Assembly: GCA_910578475.1 (NCBI GenBank) | Contig: CAJTRK010000009.1 | Coordinates: forward strand, 1 to 64,000 | DNA from: an uncultured Lachnospiraceae bacterium | GTDB taxonomy: Bacteria; Bacillota; Clostridia; Lachnospirales; Lachnospiraceae | Direction of reading: 5' to 3' | DNA length: 64,000 nt | Shown: one piece after another, positions 23,160 through 32,142 of the stretch | Layout of the letters: the number at the start of each line of letters is the position of its first letter | Numbering within the stretch: the first letter of the stretch is position 1 | Made by a program: the position numbers and the translations under genes | Notes under the pieces: model-generated | What the model saw: the letters and a program-made list of their open reading frames with translations, nothing else | The model's database searches: none | What the model was told of the DNA's origin: nothing

Positions 23160-24935
23160 ATGGTTTGTGAAAAATGCGGAGCACAGTTGGATGAAGATTG
23201 CGTATTTTGTCCAAAATGCGGAAATAAAATAAATGCAAAGAAAAAAGCATATACTGGAAAAATAATCGGAGGCATTCTGCTTCTCGTGATACTGGGAAGC
23301 GGTATATTTCTGTATGTATCGGGCCAATACAGAAATATTTTTCCACGGGCGGACAATGCTTCGGAAGAAGCGGCGGCGAATCTGGCGGAGACGCCGGACG
23401 GCCGCGGAAATGCAGAAGAAGGCATTGCGGCGGAACCGGAGAAAGCACAGCAGACGGAGGAAACGACTGATAAAGCGCCGGAAAGCGCTGCGGAGACTAT
23501 GGCGGAACCGGAGGCGGAGAAAGAACCCGGTGAAATTGAGAAGTATTTGGACGCCCTTGTTCTGGAGCCCGTTGAAATGACGATGGGAGAGACTTTTCAG
23601 GTAGAACTGGAAAAAGAAATACCAGGTGCGGTCTGGACGTCTTCGGATGAAACAATCGTACGCTCTTCCGACGGAGAACTCAAGGCCGCCGCGCCGGGTA
23701 AGGCGGTCGTTACATTATCCGCCGAGGGGAAAGAATGCTCTTTCGATGTTACGGTGAATGCTTTTCCGGATATGACGGTGGCTGTTGAACATTCCGTGAC
23801 GCTGGAATTGAACGATGCGTTTTCCGAGGTACAGTGGGAATCCTCTGCTCCGGAAATCATAGAGGTAAATGAAGGGGTGGTCAGCGCCCTGGCGGCGGGC
23901 GCGTCTACCCTTACGGCGTCTGTCGATGGAAAAGAATACTCTTTTGAAGTAGTGGGAACGACGCCTGAAATTACGACGACATCCGTCAGAAAAATCATCG
24001 GGAATACGGAACAGGTGTCTGTTCTGGGAACAAACGGAAAAGCGGAATGGAAAAGCGATAATACGGCGATTGCAACGGTCTCCGATACCGGTCTGATTAC
24101 GGCGGAACCGACCGGCGCGGGACAGAACACGGTGGTGCATGCCTATATAGACGGTATGGAATTTAAAATCGATGTGGCGGTGGAGCCGATACCGCAGCTA
24201 TCAAGCACTTATAAGATATATGGGTATCAGAATACTGCGCAATATAAAAATGCCACAATAGCGCTTTGTACGAATGCCAATGAAGTTATGAAAATCAAGT
24301 ATGAGAAGACCGCTAATGAATGGGATGAGGAATTGTACCTAACCACCGAGGTGCAGGAGGTGCTGAATGTGGCGGACGCGGATTATAGTGACGGCTCTAC
24401 CTATCCGGTATATCGTGCATATAAGAAAGGGAAATATGCTGTGGATGACAAAATCCGTACGGATATTTATCTGGTAGGGACCTCGCAGACGGCGGAAGTA
24501 CTGGTTCAGAGACTTGGCTATTGTCAGGGGGAATTTTATTCGCCGGATTCTGTCGTGACATATGAGCCCTGTGACGGCTACGGAATTATTCATGTGTATT
24601 GTGATGAGGTTTATAGTGGTGGTATGGGAGGACAGATAATTGTTACGGTCATGGTTGACGGATATCAATATCAGTTTGCTATAAGCAAGATGGGGGATGG
24701 TCATTTTGACTATGCATATAGAGATAGAATTCCGGAAAATTATATGATTGAAGAATGCTCGGTGGATGAAATCGTTACCATGCAGAACAGCAATTATTCC
24801 GCCGTAGCGTCAAATTTTAAAACATATAATTCCAACAATGACTGGATGGAAAGAATAGGGACCAAATTTGTTGAGGCTGTGGAAGATGAGGCGATTTCGA
24901 TGGCCGCGGGCGCTTTGCTGAAATTTATTTTTTAA
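23160..24935 (+). CDS. Zinc-ribbon membrane protein with bacterial Ig-like repeats
   Basis: 591 residues. N-terminal zinc ribbon (CEKCGAQLDEDCVFCPKCG) on the cytoplasmic side, one membrane span (GGILLLVILGSGIFLYVSG), a Glu/Ala-rich linker, then several Ig-like (BIG2-type) modules. Their repeats share V-x-W-x-S-x-x-x-x-I-x-x-x-x-x-G-x-x-x-A-x-x-x-G (VWTSSDETIVRSSDGELKAA, AEWKSDNTAIATVSDTGLI). The C-terminal third is not recognised. The layout suggests an exposed envelope protein. Its promoter contains a G8 tract, so expression may vary between cells. Confidence 0.75.
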   Translation: MVCEKCGAQLDEDCVFCPKCGNKINAKKKAYTGKIIGGILLLVILGSGIFLYVSGQYRNIFPRADNASEEAAANLAETPDGRGNAEEGIAAEPEKAQQTEETTDKAPESAAETMAEPEAEKEPGEIEKYLDALVLEPVEMTMGETFQVELEKEIPGAVWTSSDETIVRSSDGELKAAAPGKAVVTLSAEGKECSFDVTVNAFPDMTVAVEHSVTLELNDAFSEVQWESSAPEIIEVNEGVVSALAAGASTLTASVDGKEYSFEVVGTTPEITTTSVRKIIGNTEQVSVLGTNGKAEWKSDNTAIATVSDTGLITAEPTGAGQNTVVHAYIDGMEFKIDVAVEPIPQLSSTYKIYGYQNTAQYKNATIALCTNANEVMKIKYEKTANEWDEELYLTTEVQEVLNVADADYSDGSTYPVYRAYKKGKYAVDDKIRTDIYLVGTSQTAEVLVQRLGYCQGEFYSPDSVVTYEPCDGYGIIHVYCDEVYSGGMGGQIIVTVMVDGYQYQFAISKMGDGHFDYAYRDRIPENYMIEECSVDEIVTMQNSNYSAVASNFKTYNSNNDWMERIGTKFVEAVEDEAISMAAGALLKFIF

Positions 24936-24972
24936 ATAGCGTGTATTATATTTTATAGGAAACAGGGGCATC

Positions 24973-25027
24973 AGGCCGCCGGGAGAGTGGAAAATCAGAA
25001 ACCGCTTTCTCTGGCGGCCTTTTTTTG
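24973..25027 (+). terminator. Terminator after the Ig-like gene
   Basis: AGGCCGCC (24973-24980) pairs with GGCGGCCT (25013-25020), with further pairing inside, followed by seven T. Confidence 0.85.
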
Positions 25028-25180
25028 AAAGAAAAAATGTCATATGTATCCCACGGTCTCCACGCCATGTTGCGCGACCCCTGACAGTTCTAATTCGGGA
25101 AAAAGGTCATATACTGATAATACATTACTGGAAAAATTCTTAAAGAGTAAGATTCTTTAACAAAGAAGGGAGAACAAAAC

Positions 25181-25819
25181 ATGACAGATAAGGTAATTGA
25201 AAACAACCAGGTGACGATTATGGGAGAAATAGTAGGTGATTTCCAGTTCAGTCACGAAATTTTCGGAGAAGGATTCTATATGGTGGATATCAGTGTGGAC
25301 AGATTGAGCGATTCCACGGATATTATTCCCGTTATGGTATCGGAAAGACTTTTGGATGTGAGCGATGATTATAAGGGCTTGAAAATCAGCATTACGGGAC
25401 AGTTCCGCTCTTATAACAGGCATGAAGAGAAGAAGAATAAATTAGTTCTTTCCGTTTTTGCGCGGGAGATTGAATTTGTAGATGATATAGAAGAGAGTGC
25501 GAAAACCAATCAGATTTTTTTGGACGGCTATATCTGTAAAGCGCCTATCTACCGGAAAACGCCTCTCGGGAGAGAAATCGCGGATTTACTGCTGGCGGTC
25601 AACAGGCCTTATGGGAAATCGGATTACATACCCTGTATATGTTGGGGAAGAAATGCACGCTATGCGAGCACCTTTGAGGTGGGAAGCAGGTGTGCGGTCT
25701 GGGGGAGAATCCAGAGCAGAGAATATATGAAAAAAATTTCGGAAGACCAGCTGGAACGGCGGACCGCCTATGAAGTGTCCGTCAGCAAACTGGAAATCGT
25801 GGAAGAAGAGCAGGTCTGA
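25181..25819 (+). CDS. Single-stranded DNA-binding-like protein with two OB folds
   Basis: 212 residues. Two OB-type halves: residues 1-100 (NNQVTIMGEIVGDFQFSHE ... LKISITGQFRSYNR) and 105-205 (NQIFLDGYICKAPIYRKTPL ... CAVWGRIQSREY). The second half carries the SSB-like phrase TPLGREIADLLLAVNRPYGK. Compared with canonical SSB (about 150 residues, acidic tail) it is longer and lacks the DDDIPF-type tip. Related proteins occur in Lachnospiraceae with SSB annotation. Probably binds single-stranded DNA, but it is not the main replication SSB. Confidence 0.7.
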   Translation: MTDKVIENNQVTIMGEIVGDFQFSHEIFGEGFYMVDISVDRLSDSTDIIPVMVSERLLDVSDDYKGLKISITGQFRSYNRHEEKKNKLVLSVFAREIEFVDDIEESAKTNQIFLDGYICKAPIYRKTPLGREIADLLLAVNRPYGKSDYIPCICWGRNARYASTFEVGSRCAVWGRIQSREYMKKISEDQLERRTAYEVSVSKLEIVEEEQV

Positions 25820-25923
25820 ACAGGGCAGGTGAAACAGAGCAGGTCTAAAGAAGTTGCGTTTCCGTCATAATTGTGCTATGATAAGCATCAGATTTTACGA
25901 TGCTGTTATTTTTGAGGTGCAAT

Positions 25924-26430
25924 ATGAGAAAAGGAATGATTTATATTTACAGCGGCGAAGGACACGGGAAGTCTCCGGCAGCGTATGGCAGGGCTCTGCA
26001 GACGGCATGCAGGGGAGAATATGTCGTAATTATCCGCTTTTTAAAAGGAAGAGGGCTTTCGGATTCAGAGTATGTAAGGCGTATGGAGCCGGAAATCAAA
26101 ATATTCCGCTTCGAGAAATCGGAGGAAAATTTCCGCAGTCTTTCCGATGAAAGAAAGGCGGAAGAAATCTATAATATTAAGAACGGACTGAATTTTGCCA
26201 AAAAAGTCATGAATACGGGCGAATGCAGCCTGCTGATTCTGGACGAAGTGCTGGAACTGCTGGATATCGATATTATTTCGGTGGAAGAACTGAAAAACTT
26301 ATTGTTATGTAAACCTGAAGACATGGATATCATTATGACAGGCGCGACTTCCAAAGAGGCGGCATATTCGCTGGCGGATGAAGTGACAAAAATCGAGACT
26401 TCGGAAGGGCAGGGGCTGAAAATTCCTTGA
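25924..26430 (+). CDS. CobO/BtuR-like P-loop protein (ATP:corrinoid adenosyltransferase family), divergent
   Basis: 168 residues from ATG 25924 with GAGGTG upstream. IYIYSGEGHGKSPAAYGRAL aligns with the CobO start Y-T-G-x-G-K-G-K-T-T-A-A-L-G. VIIRFLKG, LLILDEVLELL (Walker B) and DIIMTG complete the family pattern. CobO transfers adenosyl from ATP to cob(I)yrinate. Here the P-loop reads EGHGKSP instead of GKGKTT, a change at key positions, and no other cobalamin genes are nearby. It may have lost or altered activity. A strong promoter for the next operon overlaps its stop. Confidence 0.65.
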   Translation: MRKGMIYIYSGEGHGKSPAAYGRALQTACRGEYVVIIRFLKGRGLSDSEYVRRMEPEIKIFRFEKSEENFRSLSDERKAEEIYNIKNGLNFAKKVMNTGECSLLILDEVLELLDIDIISVEELKNLLLCKPEDMDIIMTGATSKEAAYSLADEVTKIETSEGQGLKIP

Positions 26431-26455
26431 CAGAAGGCCGGCCGGATGTTATGAT
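26427..26455 (+). promoter_or_regulatory. Promoter of the dapA leader
   Basis: TTGACA (26427-26432), 17 bases, TATGAT (26450-26455). It overlaps the previous stop codon and should start RNA near 26462, just before the riboswitch. Confidence 0.75.
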
Positions 26456-26479
26456 ATTTTCAATCATACATAATAAGTT

Positions 26480-26640
26480 GATAGAGGTTGCATTTTTTAT
26501 GAGTAATATGTGGATGCGGCAGGCGCAGAGGAAACATTTTGAAAGGAGAAAATGCCGAAAGAAGGAATGACCTGCTTGTTTTTTCTTGGGCATGCAGTTA
26601 AGAGCTGTATGACTGTCATCGAATCAGATGGGGCGCTATC
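26480..26640 (+). promoter_or_regulatory. Lysine riboswitch (L box)
   Basis: The leader follows the lysine-riboswitch consensus in order: GATAGAGGTTGC at the 5' strand of P1, GAGTAAT, then GAAAGGAGAAAATGCCGAAA, TTTCTTGGGC, GTTAAGAGCTG, GACTGTCATCGAATCAGATG and GGGGCGCTATC closing P1. Only small departures are seen (GAGGTTGC where GAGGTGC is usual). Lysine binding should favour the terminator at 26674-26706 and so switch off dapA and probably dapB. Its presence before dapA fits feedback on lysine/diaminopimelate synthesis. Confidence 0.92.
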
Positions 26641-26673
26641 CGAATATTTAGAGGGCAAATATTTAGAAAAGTA

Positions 26674-26706
26674 AAGCTGACTCATTTGAGTCAGCTTTTA
26701 ATTTTA
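26674..26706 (+). terminator. Riboswitch-controlled terminator before dapA
   Basis: AAGCTGACTC (26674-26683) pairs with GAGTCAGCTT (26688-26697) and TTTTAATTTT follows, ending just before the dapA ribosome binding site AGGAGGAG. It is the expression platform of the lysine riboswitch. Confidence 0.88.
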
Positions 26707-26719
26707 GGAGGAGAAGAGC

Positions 26720-27604
26720 ATGGCAATTTTTAAAGGAGCAGGAGTAGCAATCGTAACGCCGTTCCATGAGGACGGAAGTGTAAATTTTGAGAAGTTTGCG
26801 GAACTTGTGGAATTTCAGATTCAGAACGGAACAGATGCGATTATCGTATGCGGAACGACGGGCGAATCTTCGACGCTTACTCATGAGGAACATCTGGAAG
26901 TCATCAAATTCTGTGCAGAGACCGTAAAAGGAAGGGTTCCCGTAATTGCCGGAACCGGTTCGAACTGTACGGAAACAGCGGTTTATCTTTCCACGGAAGC
27001 CGAGAAATTTGGGGTGGACGGTCTTTTGTTAGTGACGCCTTACTATAATAAAGCAACGCAGAAGGGACTGTTCGAGCATTACAAGAGGATTGCGGATTCC
27101 GTAAAGATTCCGATTATTTTATACAATGTGCCGAGCAGAACGGGATGCAATATTCTGCCGCAGACAGTCGTAAAGCTGTGCAGCGAGGTGCATAATATCG
27201 TGGGTATCAAAGAGGCATGCGGCAGTATTTCGCAGATTACGAAGTTAGCGGCGCTTGCCCAGGGCAAAATCGATATCTACTCCGGCAATGACGACCAGAT
27301 TGTACCGATTCTGTCTCTCGGAGGAAAAGGCGTTATTTCCGTGCTTTCCAATGTTGCGCCGAAACAGACGCATGATATTTGCGCGAAGTTTTTTGAAGGG
27401 GATGTGGAAGGAAGCTGTAAAGAGCAGCTGCGAGCAATCGAGTTGTGCGATGCGCTGTTTAGCGAGGTAAATCCGATTCCCGTTAAAACGGCGTTAGAGA
27501 TGATGGGTAAATGCAAGAGCACTTTAAGAAGGCCGCTTTGCGAAATGGAAGAGGCGAACGTGGAGAAACTGCGTGCGGCCATGAAAAATTACGGTATCCT
27601 GTAA
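26720..27604 (+). CDS. dapA: 4-hydroxy-tetrahydrodipicolinate synthase
   Basis: 294 residues, usual length. Motifs: GTTGESSTLTHEEH (pyruvate-binding loop), VIAGTGSN, YYNKATQKG, ILYNVPSRTGCN with the Tyr of the proton relay, and the Schiff-base Lys in NIVGIKEACG. It joins pyruvate and aspartate semialdehyde, the first committed step to diaminopimelate and lysine, in the cytoplasm. Controlled by the lysine riboswitch upstream; dapB follows after 97 bases. Confidence 0.96.
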   Translation: MAIFKGAGVAIVTPFHEDGSVNFEKFAELVEFQIQNGTDAIIVCGTTGESSTLTHEEHLEVIKFCAETVKGRVPVIAGTGSNCTETAVYLSTEAEKFGVDGLLLVTPYYNKATQKGLFEHYKRIADSVKIPIILYNVPSRTGCNILPQTVVKLCSEVHNIVGIKEACGSISQITKLAALAQGKIDIYSGNDDQIVPILSLGGKGVISVLSNVAPKQTHDICAKFFEGDVEGSCKEQLRAIELCDALFSEVNPIPVKTALEMMGKCKSTLRRPLCEMEEANVEKLRAAMKNYGIL

Positions 27605-27701
27605 TTCGGTTCTGCGGCGCGGCAGAATGGCGGTGAATGCCATAGCGCCTCAGAGCTCCCACGGATTGAAAGGCCGCTGATGCGGCGGAATGAGAGGAAA
27701 A

Positions 27702-28472
27702 ATGAAAACGGTAAAAGTAATTATGCACGGCTGTAACGGAAAGATGGGGCAGACAATCAGCGGTCTGGCTGCAGCCGATGAAGAAATAGAAATTGTTGCG
27801 GGAATCGATGCTTATGACGATGGCCACAATCCATATCCGGTTTTTACGGATATTGGCCAATGTGACGTCGAAGCGGATGCGCTGATTGATTTCAGTACGG
27901 CGGCGGCGGTAGACGGGCTGCTCGATTATTGCGCGGAGAAAAAGCTGCCATGTGTGCTATGCACGACGGGGCTTTCCGAGGAGCAGCTTGCCCGTGTGAA
28001 AGAGGCCTCCGGAAAAACGGCTGTTTTGAAATCGGCCAATATGTCTCTTGGCATCAATATGCTGATGAAGTTGTTAAAAGAAGCGGCGCCGGTGCTTGAC
28101 GGAGCCGGATTCGATATCGAAATCGTGGAAAAGCATCATAATCAGAAGATAGACGCGCCGAGCGGTACGGCGTTAGCGCTTGCGGATGTCATTCGGGAGG
28201 AGCTTGCGGACGGATATGATTATGTCTATGACAGAAGCGTGAAGCGGGAAAAAAGGAGCCGGAAAGAAATCGGAATCAGTGCGGTCAGAGGCGGAACAAT
28301 TGTCGGCGACCATGATGTGATTTTTGCCGGTTCGGATGAAGTTATCACTTTTTCACACAGAGCATATTCGAAAGCGGTATTTGGAAAAGGCGCGGTGCAG
28401 GCGGCCAAATTCCTTGCGGGGAAACCTGCGGGCCTGTATGATATGAGCGACGTGATAGAAACGAAACAGTGA
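27702..28472 (+). CDS. dapB: 4-hydroxy-tetrahydrodipicolinate reductase
   Basis: About 256 residues; ATG 27702 has GAGAGG upstream (an earlier ATG at 27690 overlaps it). The N-terminal VIMHGCNGKMGQTI is the NAD(P)H-binding G-x-x-G-x-M-G, LIDFSTAAAVDGLL and CTTGLS line the cofactor site, and EKHHNQKIDAPSGTAL carries the catalytic His pair and Lys. It reduces the DapA product toward tetrahydrodipicolinate. Together with dapA it forms the diaminopimelate branch here; later dap genes are elsewhere. Confidence 0.95.
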   Translation: MKTVKVIMHGCNGKMGQTISGLAAADEEIEIVAGIDAYDDGHNPYPVFTDIGQCDVEADALIDFSTAAAVDGLLDYCAEKKLPCVLCTTGLSEEQLARVKEASGKTAVLKSANMSLGINMLMKLLKEAAPVLDGAGFDIEIVEKHHNQKIDAPSGTALALADVIREELADGYDYVYDRSVKREKRSRKEIGISAVRGGTIVGDHDVIFAGSDEVITFSHRAYSKAVFGKGAVQAAKFLAGKPAGLYDMSDVIETKQ

Positions 28473-28539
28473 AAGTACGCCCGGAATACAGGTTTTATCC
28501 GGCAGCGGAGAGAGGAAAGCAATAAGGGGAAAACGGCGA

Positions 28540-30501
28540 ATGGATGAATTAGAACAGAGATACCTGAAAAGTCTGGCAAAGCAGTATCCGACGATAGCGG
28601 CTGCTTCAACGGAAATCATCAATCTGCAGGCGATTTTAAGTCTGCCTAAAGGCACGGAGCATTTTATCACGGATATTCATGGTGAATATGAACAATTTAA
28701 CCATGTGCTGAAGAACGGTTCCGGTTCGGTGCGCCGTAAGATTGACGAAGAATTTGGGAACACGCTCAGCAATAAAGATAAAAAGGGTCTTGCGACGCTG
28801 ATTTATTATCCGGAGGAAAAACTGGAAATTGTACTGCGCGAGGAAGATGAGAGCAGCATAGAAGACTGGTATAAAATAACGCTGCACCGTCTTGTGCAGA
28901 TTACGAAGCGGGTCTCTTCCAAATATACCCGTTCGAAAGTCAGAAAAGCATTGCCGCAGGATTTTGCCTATATCATCGAAGAGCTGATTACGGAAAAAGC
29001 CGAGATTCAGGATAAGGAAGCATATTATAATGAAATCATCCATACCATTATCCGAATCGGTCGGGCGCCGGAATTTATTACGGCGCTTTGTAATCTGATT
29101 CAGAACCTTGTCATCGACCATCTGCATATTGTCGGGGATATTTATGACAGAGGGCCGGGGCCGTATGTCATCATGGATACGCTGCAGCATTACCATTCCG
29201 TCGATGTACAGTGGGGCAACCACGATGTCGTCTGGATGGGAGCGGCGAGCGGACATCTTGCCTGCATCGCCAATGTTATCCGGATGGCGGCGAGGTACGG
29301 AAACCTGGACACATTGGAAGACGGGTACGGCATTAATCTGATACCGCTGGCAACGTTTGCGATGGAAGTCTACAAAGATGTGGACTGCAGCGCTTTTGCC
29401 ATCAAATATAATACCCAGTATGATACCAAAGATTTGAGCCTTGACATGAAAATGCACAAGGCGATTGCGATTCTCCAGTTTAAACTGGAAGGGCAGCTGA
29501 TTATGCGGCGTCCGGACTTCAACATGGATGACAGGCTGCTGTTGAACCATGTGGATTTTGAGGAAAAAACGGTAACGATTGACGGGAAATCGTATCTGAT
29601 GCGGGATGCAGATTTTCCGACGGTCAGAAAAGAACGGCCTTTTGAACTTTCGCCGGAGGAAGAGCAGGTCATGGAACGCCTGCGCCAGGCTTTCGTCAAA
29701 TGTGAAAAGCTGCAGAGGCATGTTCGTTTTCTTTTTTCAAAAGGAAGTCTTTATAAAGTATATAATTCCAATCTGCTCTATCACGGCTGTATGCCGATGG
29801 ACGAAGAGGGAAATTTCAAGAAAGTGAATGTCTACGGAAAGGAATACAGCGGAAAGGCGTTGTATGACATTCTGGAATATTATGCCCGCAGGGGATATTA
29901 TGTCCATGACGATTTGCAGGAAAGGCTGAAAGGACAGGATATTCTCTGGTATATATGGGCGGGGCCCAATTCTCCGGTGTTCGGAAAGGACAAGATGGCG
30001 ACGTTTGAACGCTATTTTCTGGAAGAAAAGGAACTGCACACGGAGATAAAGAACAGTTATTACAGGTTGCTCGACAGGGAAGACATTATCAATAAAATTC
30101 TGACGGAATTTGGACTGGATATTACGAAAGCCCATATTGTGAACGGTCATGTTCCGGTAGAATTGAAAAAGGGAGAATCCCCGGTCAAATGCGGCGGCAA
30201 ACTGCTCATTATCGACGGCGGTTTTTCGAAAGCATATCAGGATAAAACGGGAATTGCCGGTTATACGCTTGTGGCAAATTCTCACGGCATGCTGCTTGTG
30301 GCGCATGAACTCTTTGAATCGACGGAATCGGCGATTATTCATGAGTCGGATATTATTTCGGATACGATTATTCTGGAAACGAGCACAAGGCGTCAGAAAA
30401 TTGCCGATACGGATATCGGTGCGGAGCTGAGAGAAAGCATTCATCAGCTGGAAGAATTGTTAAAGGCGTATCGGGAAGGAACGATTATAGAAAAAATATG
30501 A
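28540..30501 (+). CDS. fbp: Fructose-1,6-bisphosphatase, class III
   Basis: 653 residues, the usual length for the Firmicutes class III enzyme. Metallophosphatase motifs: FITDIHGEYEQF, HIVGDIYDRGPGP (G-D-x-x-D-R-G), WGNHDVVWMGAASG (G-N-H-D), and IVNGHVPV plus IIDGGFSKAYQ near the C-terminus. It hydrolyses fructose-1,6-bisphosphate in gluconeogenesis with Mn2+-type metal ions. It stands alone, followed by a hairpin. Confidence 0.95.
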   Translation: MDELEQRYLKSLAKQYPTIAAASTEIINLQAILSLPKGTEHFITDIHGEYEQFNHVLKNGSGSVRRKIDEEFGNTLSNKDKKGLATLIYYPEEKLEIVLREEDESSIEDWYKITLHRLVQITKRVSSKYTRSKVRKALPQDFAYIIEELITEKAEIQDKEAYYNEIIHTIIRIGRAPEFITALCNLIQNLVIDHLHIVGDIYDRGPGPYVIMDTLQHYHSVDVQWGNHDVVWMGAASGHLACIANVIRMAARYGNLDTLEDGYGINLIPLATFAMEVYKDVDCSAFAIKYNTQYDTKDLSLDMKMHKAIAILQFKLEGQLIMRRPDFNMDDRLLLNHVDFEEKTVTIDGKSYLMRDADFPTVRKERPFELSPEEEQVMERLRQAFVKCEKLQRHVRFLFSKGSLYKVYNSNLLYHGCMPMDEEGNFKKVNVYGKEYSGKALYDILEYYARRGYYVHDDLQERLKGQDILWYIWAGPNSPVFGKDKMATFERYFLEEKELHTEIKNSYYRLLDREDIINKILTEFGLDITKAHIVNGHVPVELKKGESPVKCGGKLLIIDGGFSKAYQDKTGIAGYTLVANSHGMLLVAHELFESTESAIIHESDIISDTIILETSTRRQKIADTDIGAELRESIHQLEELLKAYREGTIIEKI

Positions 30502-30527
30502 CAGAATCGCCCTGGAGCGATTCTGTC
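30500..30527. terminator. Hairpin after fbp
   Basis: GACAGAATCGC (30500-30510) pairs exactly with 30517-30527. No T run follows. It lies between convergent genes and overlaps the fbp stop. Confidence 0.6.
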
Positions 30528-30558
30528 GTTAAGGCATTTCTTCCTGAAAAAGCACATA

Positions 30559-31152
30559 TTACCGGTTCATCGTAGTTCTGGAAGAGCCGGAGCCTGTTCT
30601 CGTGCTTGTGCTGTTCATGCTTGTGCCGCGCTGTGTCGTGTTGCTTGCGGAATTGTTGTTATTTGTATTGTTGTTGTTATCGTTATTGCCGGTCAGGTCG
30701 TCTACTACATCTCCAACGCCATCCGCTACGTCGTCAACGGCATTGCCGATTGCATTTCCGGTATCATCGACGGCATCGCCGACTGCGTTTCCGGTATCAC
30801 CGAGGATGGAATCGTTTCCGTCCGCGTTGGTGTCTCCGCTTGTAACGGAATTCACGTTATTGTCCATGTCATTTCCGGTACCGTTTGTATCATTGTTTCC
30901 GACAGTGTTGTCATTTCCATTTGCGGTTCCGGTTGTATCATTGGTTCCGTTTACATTGCTGTCGGTGTTCGTGCCGTCTGTATTATTGGCTGCATTGTCT
31001 GTACCGGCTGTGTCGTTTGTCGTATTGGTGTCCGCCGTGGAATTATTCGTATTCGCATTGTCTGCAGAATCGTTTCTTCTGCCGCAGGCGGTCATCATGG
31101 ACATTGCAAGAACCATGAGAGAAACAAATAACAATGTTTTTATCTTTTTCAT
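30559..31152 (-). CDS. Lipoprotein rich in Asn, Asp and Thr
   Basis: 197 residues. Signal peptide ending in the lipobox MMTACG, so Cys23 should be lipid-modified and the protein held on the outer face of the membrane. The mature part is almost all low complexity: NNTDGTNTDSNVNGTND-type runs, a repeated segment (DTGNAVGDAVD, DTGNAIGNAVD) that may form an amphipathic helix, and a Ser/Thr/Arg tail. The DNA is correspondingly repetitive. No enzymatic domain; a spacer or matrix role is a guess. Confidence 0.7.
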   Translation of the reverse strand: MKKIKTLLFVSLMVLAMSMMTACGRRNDSADNANTNNSTADTNTTNDTAGTDNAANNTDGTNTDSNVNGTNDTTGTANGNDNTVGNNDTNGTGNDMDNNVNSVTSGDTNADGNDSILGDTGNAVGDAVDDTGNAIGNAVDDVADGVGDVVDDLTGNNDNNNNTNNNNSASNTTQRGTSMNSTSTRTGSGSSRTTMNR

Positions 31153-31342
31153 GATTTCACTCCTTTACTATATTTCATTTTCTGATTCAATCAAACAGAA
31201 AATAAGGCTTTCTGTTCCTATGTTATTATGCCGTTTAGAAACGGAAATATTCATATGGGAAGTTGCAGGAACGGAAGAACTGTTTAAAAATTTTTTCCAG
31301 ACGGATGTATTTGCAGGTTGAGAGAAAGGCATGGGGATGAAT

Positions 31343-32113
31343 ATGGAATTTAGACCATGTATTGATATCCATAACGGACGCGTGAAGCAGATTGTGGGCA
31401 GCAGTCTGAAAGACGCAGAAGACGAGGCGGCGGAAAATTTCGTTGCGGGCCAGGACGCGGCATATTATGCCAGACTGTATCGAAAAAATAAAATTAAGAA
31501 CGGCCATGTGATTATGCTGAACCATCGACAGAGCGATTATTACGAGGCGACGCGAGCGCAGGCAATGAAAGCGCTTGGCGCATATCCGGGCGGGTTACAG
31601 GCCGGCGGAGGCATAACGCCGGAGAATGCGGCGCAGTATCTTGACGCGGGAGCATCCCATGTTATCGTGACTTCCTATGTTTTTCGCGACGGACGCATTG
31701 ATTTTGCAAATCTGCGCAAACTGGTCAGTGAAACGGGAAAAGAAAAGCTGGTGCTGGATTTGAGCTGCCGCATGAAAAACGGAAGTTATTATATTGTGAC
31801 CGACAGATGGCAGAAGTATACGGATGTTATTTTGAATCATGGGACATTGGATGAACTTTCTTCCTATTGCGATGAATTTTTAATTCATGCGGTGGATGTG
31901 GAAGGAAAAGCGGGCGGAATCGAAGAAGGTCTGGTAGAACTGTTAGGAGCATGGAGCCGGATACCGATTACTTATGCGGGAGGCGTTCATTCTTTTGAAG
32001 ACCTGACAAAACTGAAAGAACTCGGACATGATAAAATCCATGTGACAATCGGAAGCGCGCTTGATTTGTTCGGCGGACCGATGAAATTTGAAGAAGTTCT
32101 TTCCTATATATAA
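31343..32113 (+). CDS. HisA-like isomerase, long eukaryotic-type form
   Basis: About 256 residues. MEFRPCIDIHNGRVKQIVGS begins the first strand of the TIM barrel with the catalytic Asp. LQAGGGITPENA, HVIVTSYVFRDG and ITYAGGVHSFEDL hold the phosphate-binding glycines and the second catalytic region. The wording is that of the HIS6/eukaryotic-type branch. HisA isomerises ProFAR to PRFAR in histidine synthesis. No other his gene is near. ATGs at 31331 and 31337 are alternatives; I chose 31343 from the leader spacing. Confidence 0.8.
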   Translation: MEFRPCIDIHNGRVKQIVGSSLKDAEDEAAENFVAGQDAAYYARLYRKNKIKNGHVIMLNHRQSDYYEATRAQAMKALGAYPGGLQAGGGITPENAAQYLDAGASHVIVTSYVFRDGRIDFANLRKLVSETGKEKLVLDLSCRMKNGSYYIVTDRWQKYTDVILNHGTLDELSSYCDEFLIHAVDVEGKAGGIEEGLVELLGAWSRIPITYAGGVHSFEDLTKLKELGHDKIHVTIGSALDLFGGPMKFEEVLSYI

Positions 32114-32142
32114 TTATATAATTCGGCAACAGCACAACAAAA

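Noticed and set aside
28636..29721. 361-codon frame opposite fbp
   Set aside because: Antisense to a full, motif-complete fbp; long only because of codon bias.
30602..31321. Long frame opposite the Asn-rich lipoprotein, Val/Ser/Phe-rich
   Set aside because: It is the antisense reading of a low-complexity gene; composition explained by the repeats.
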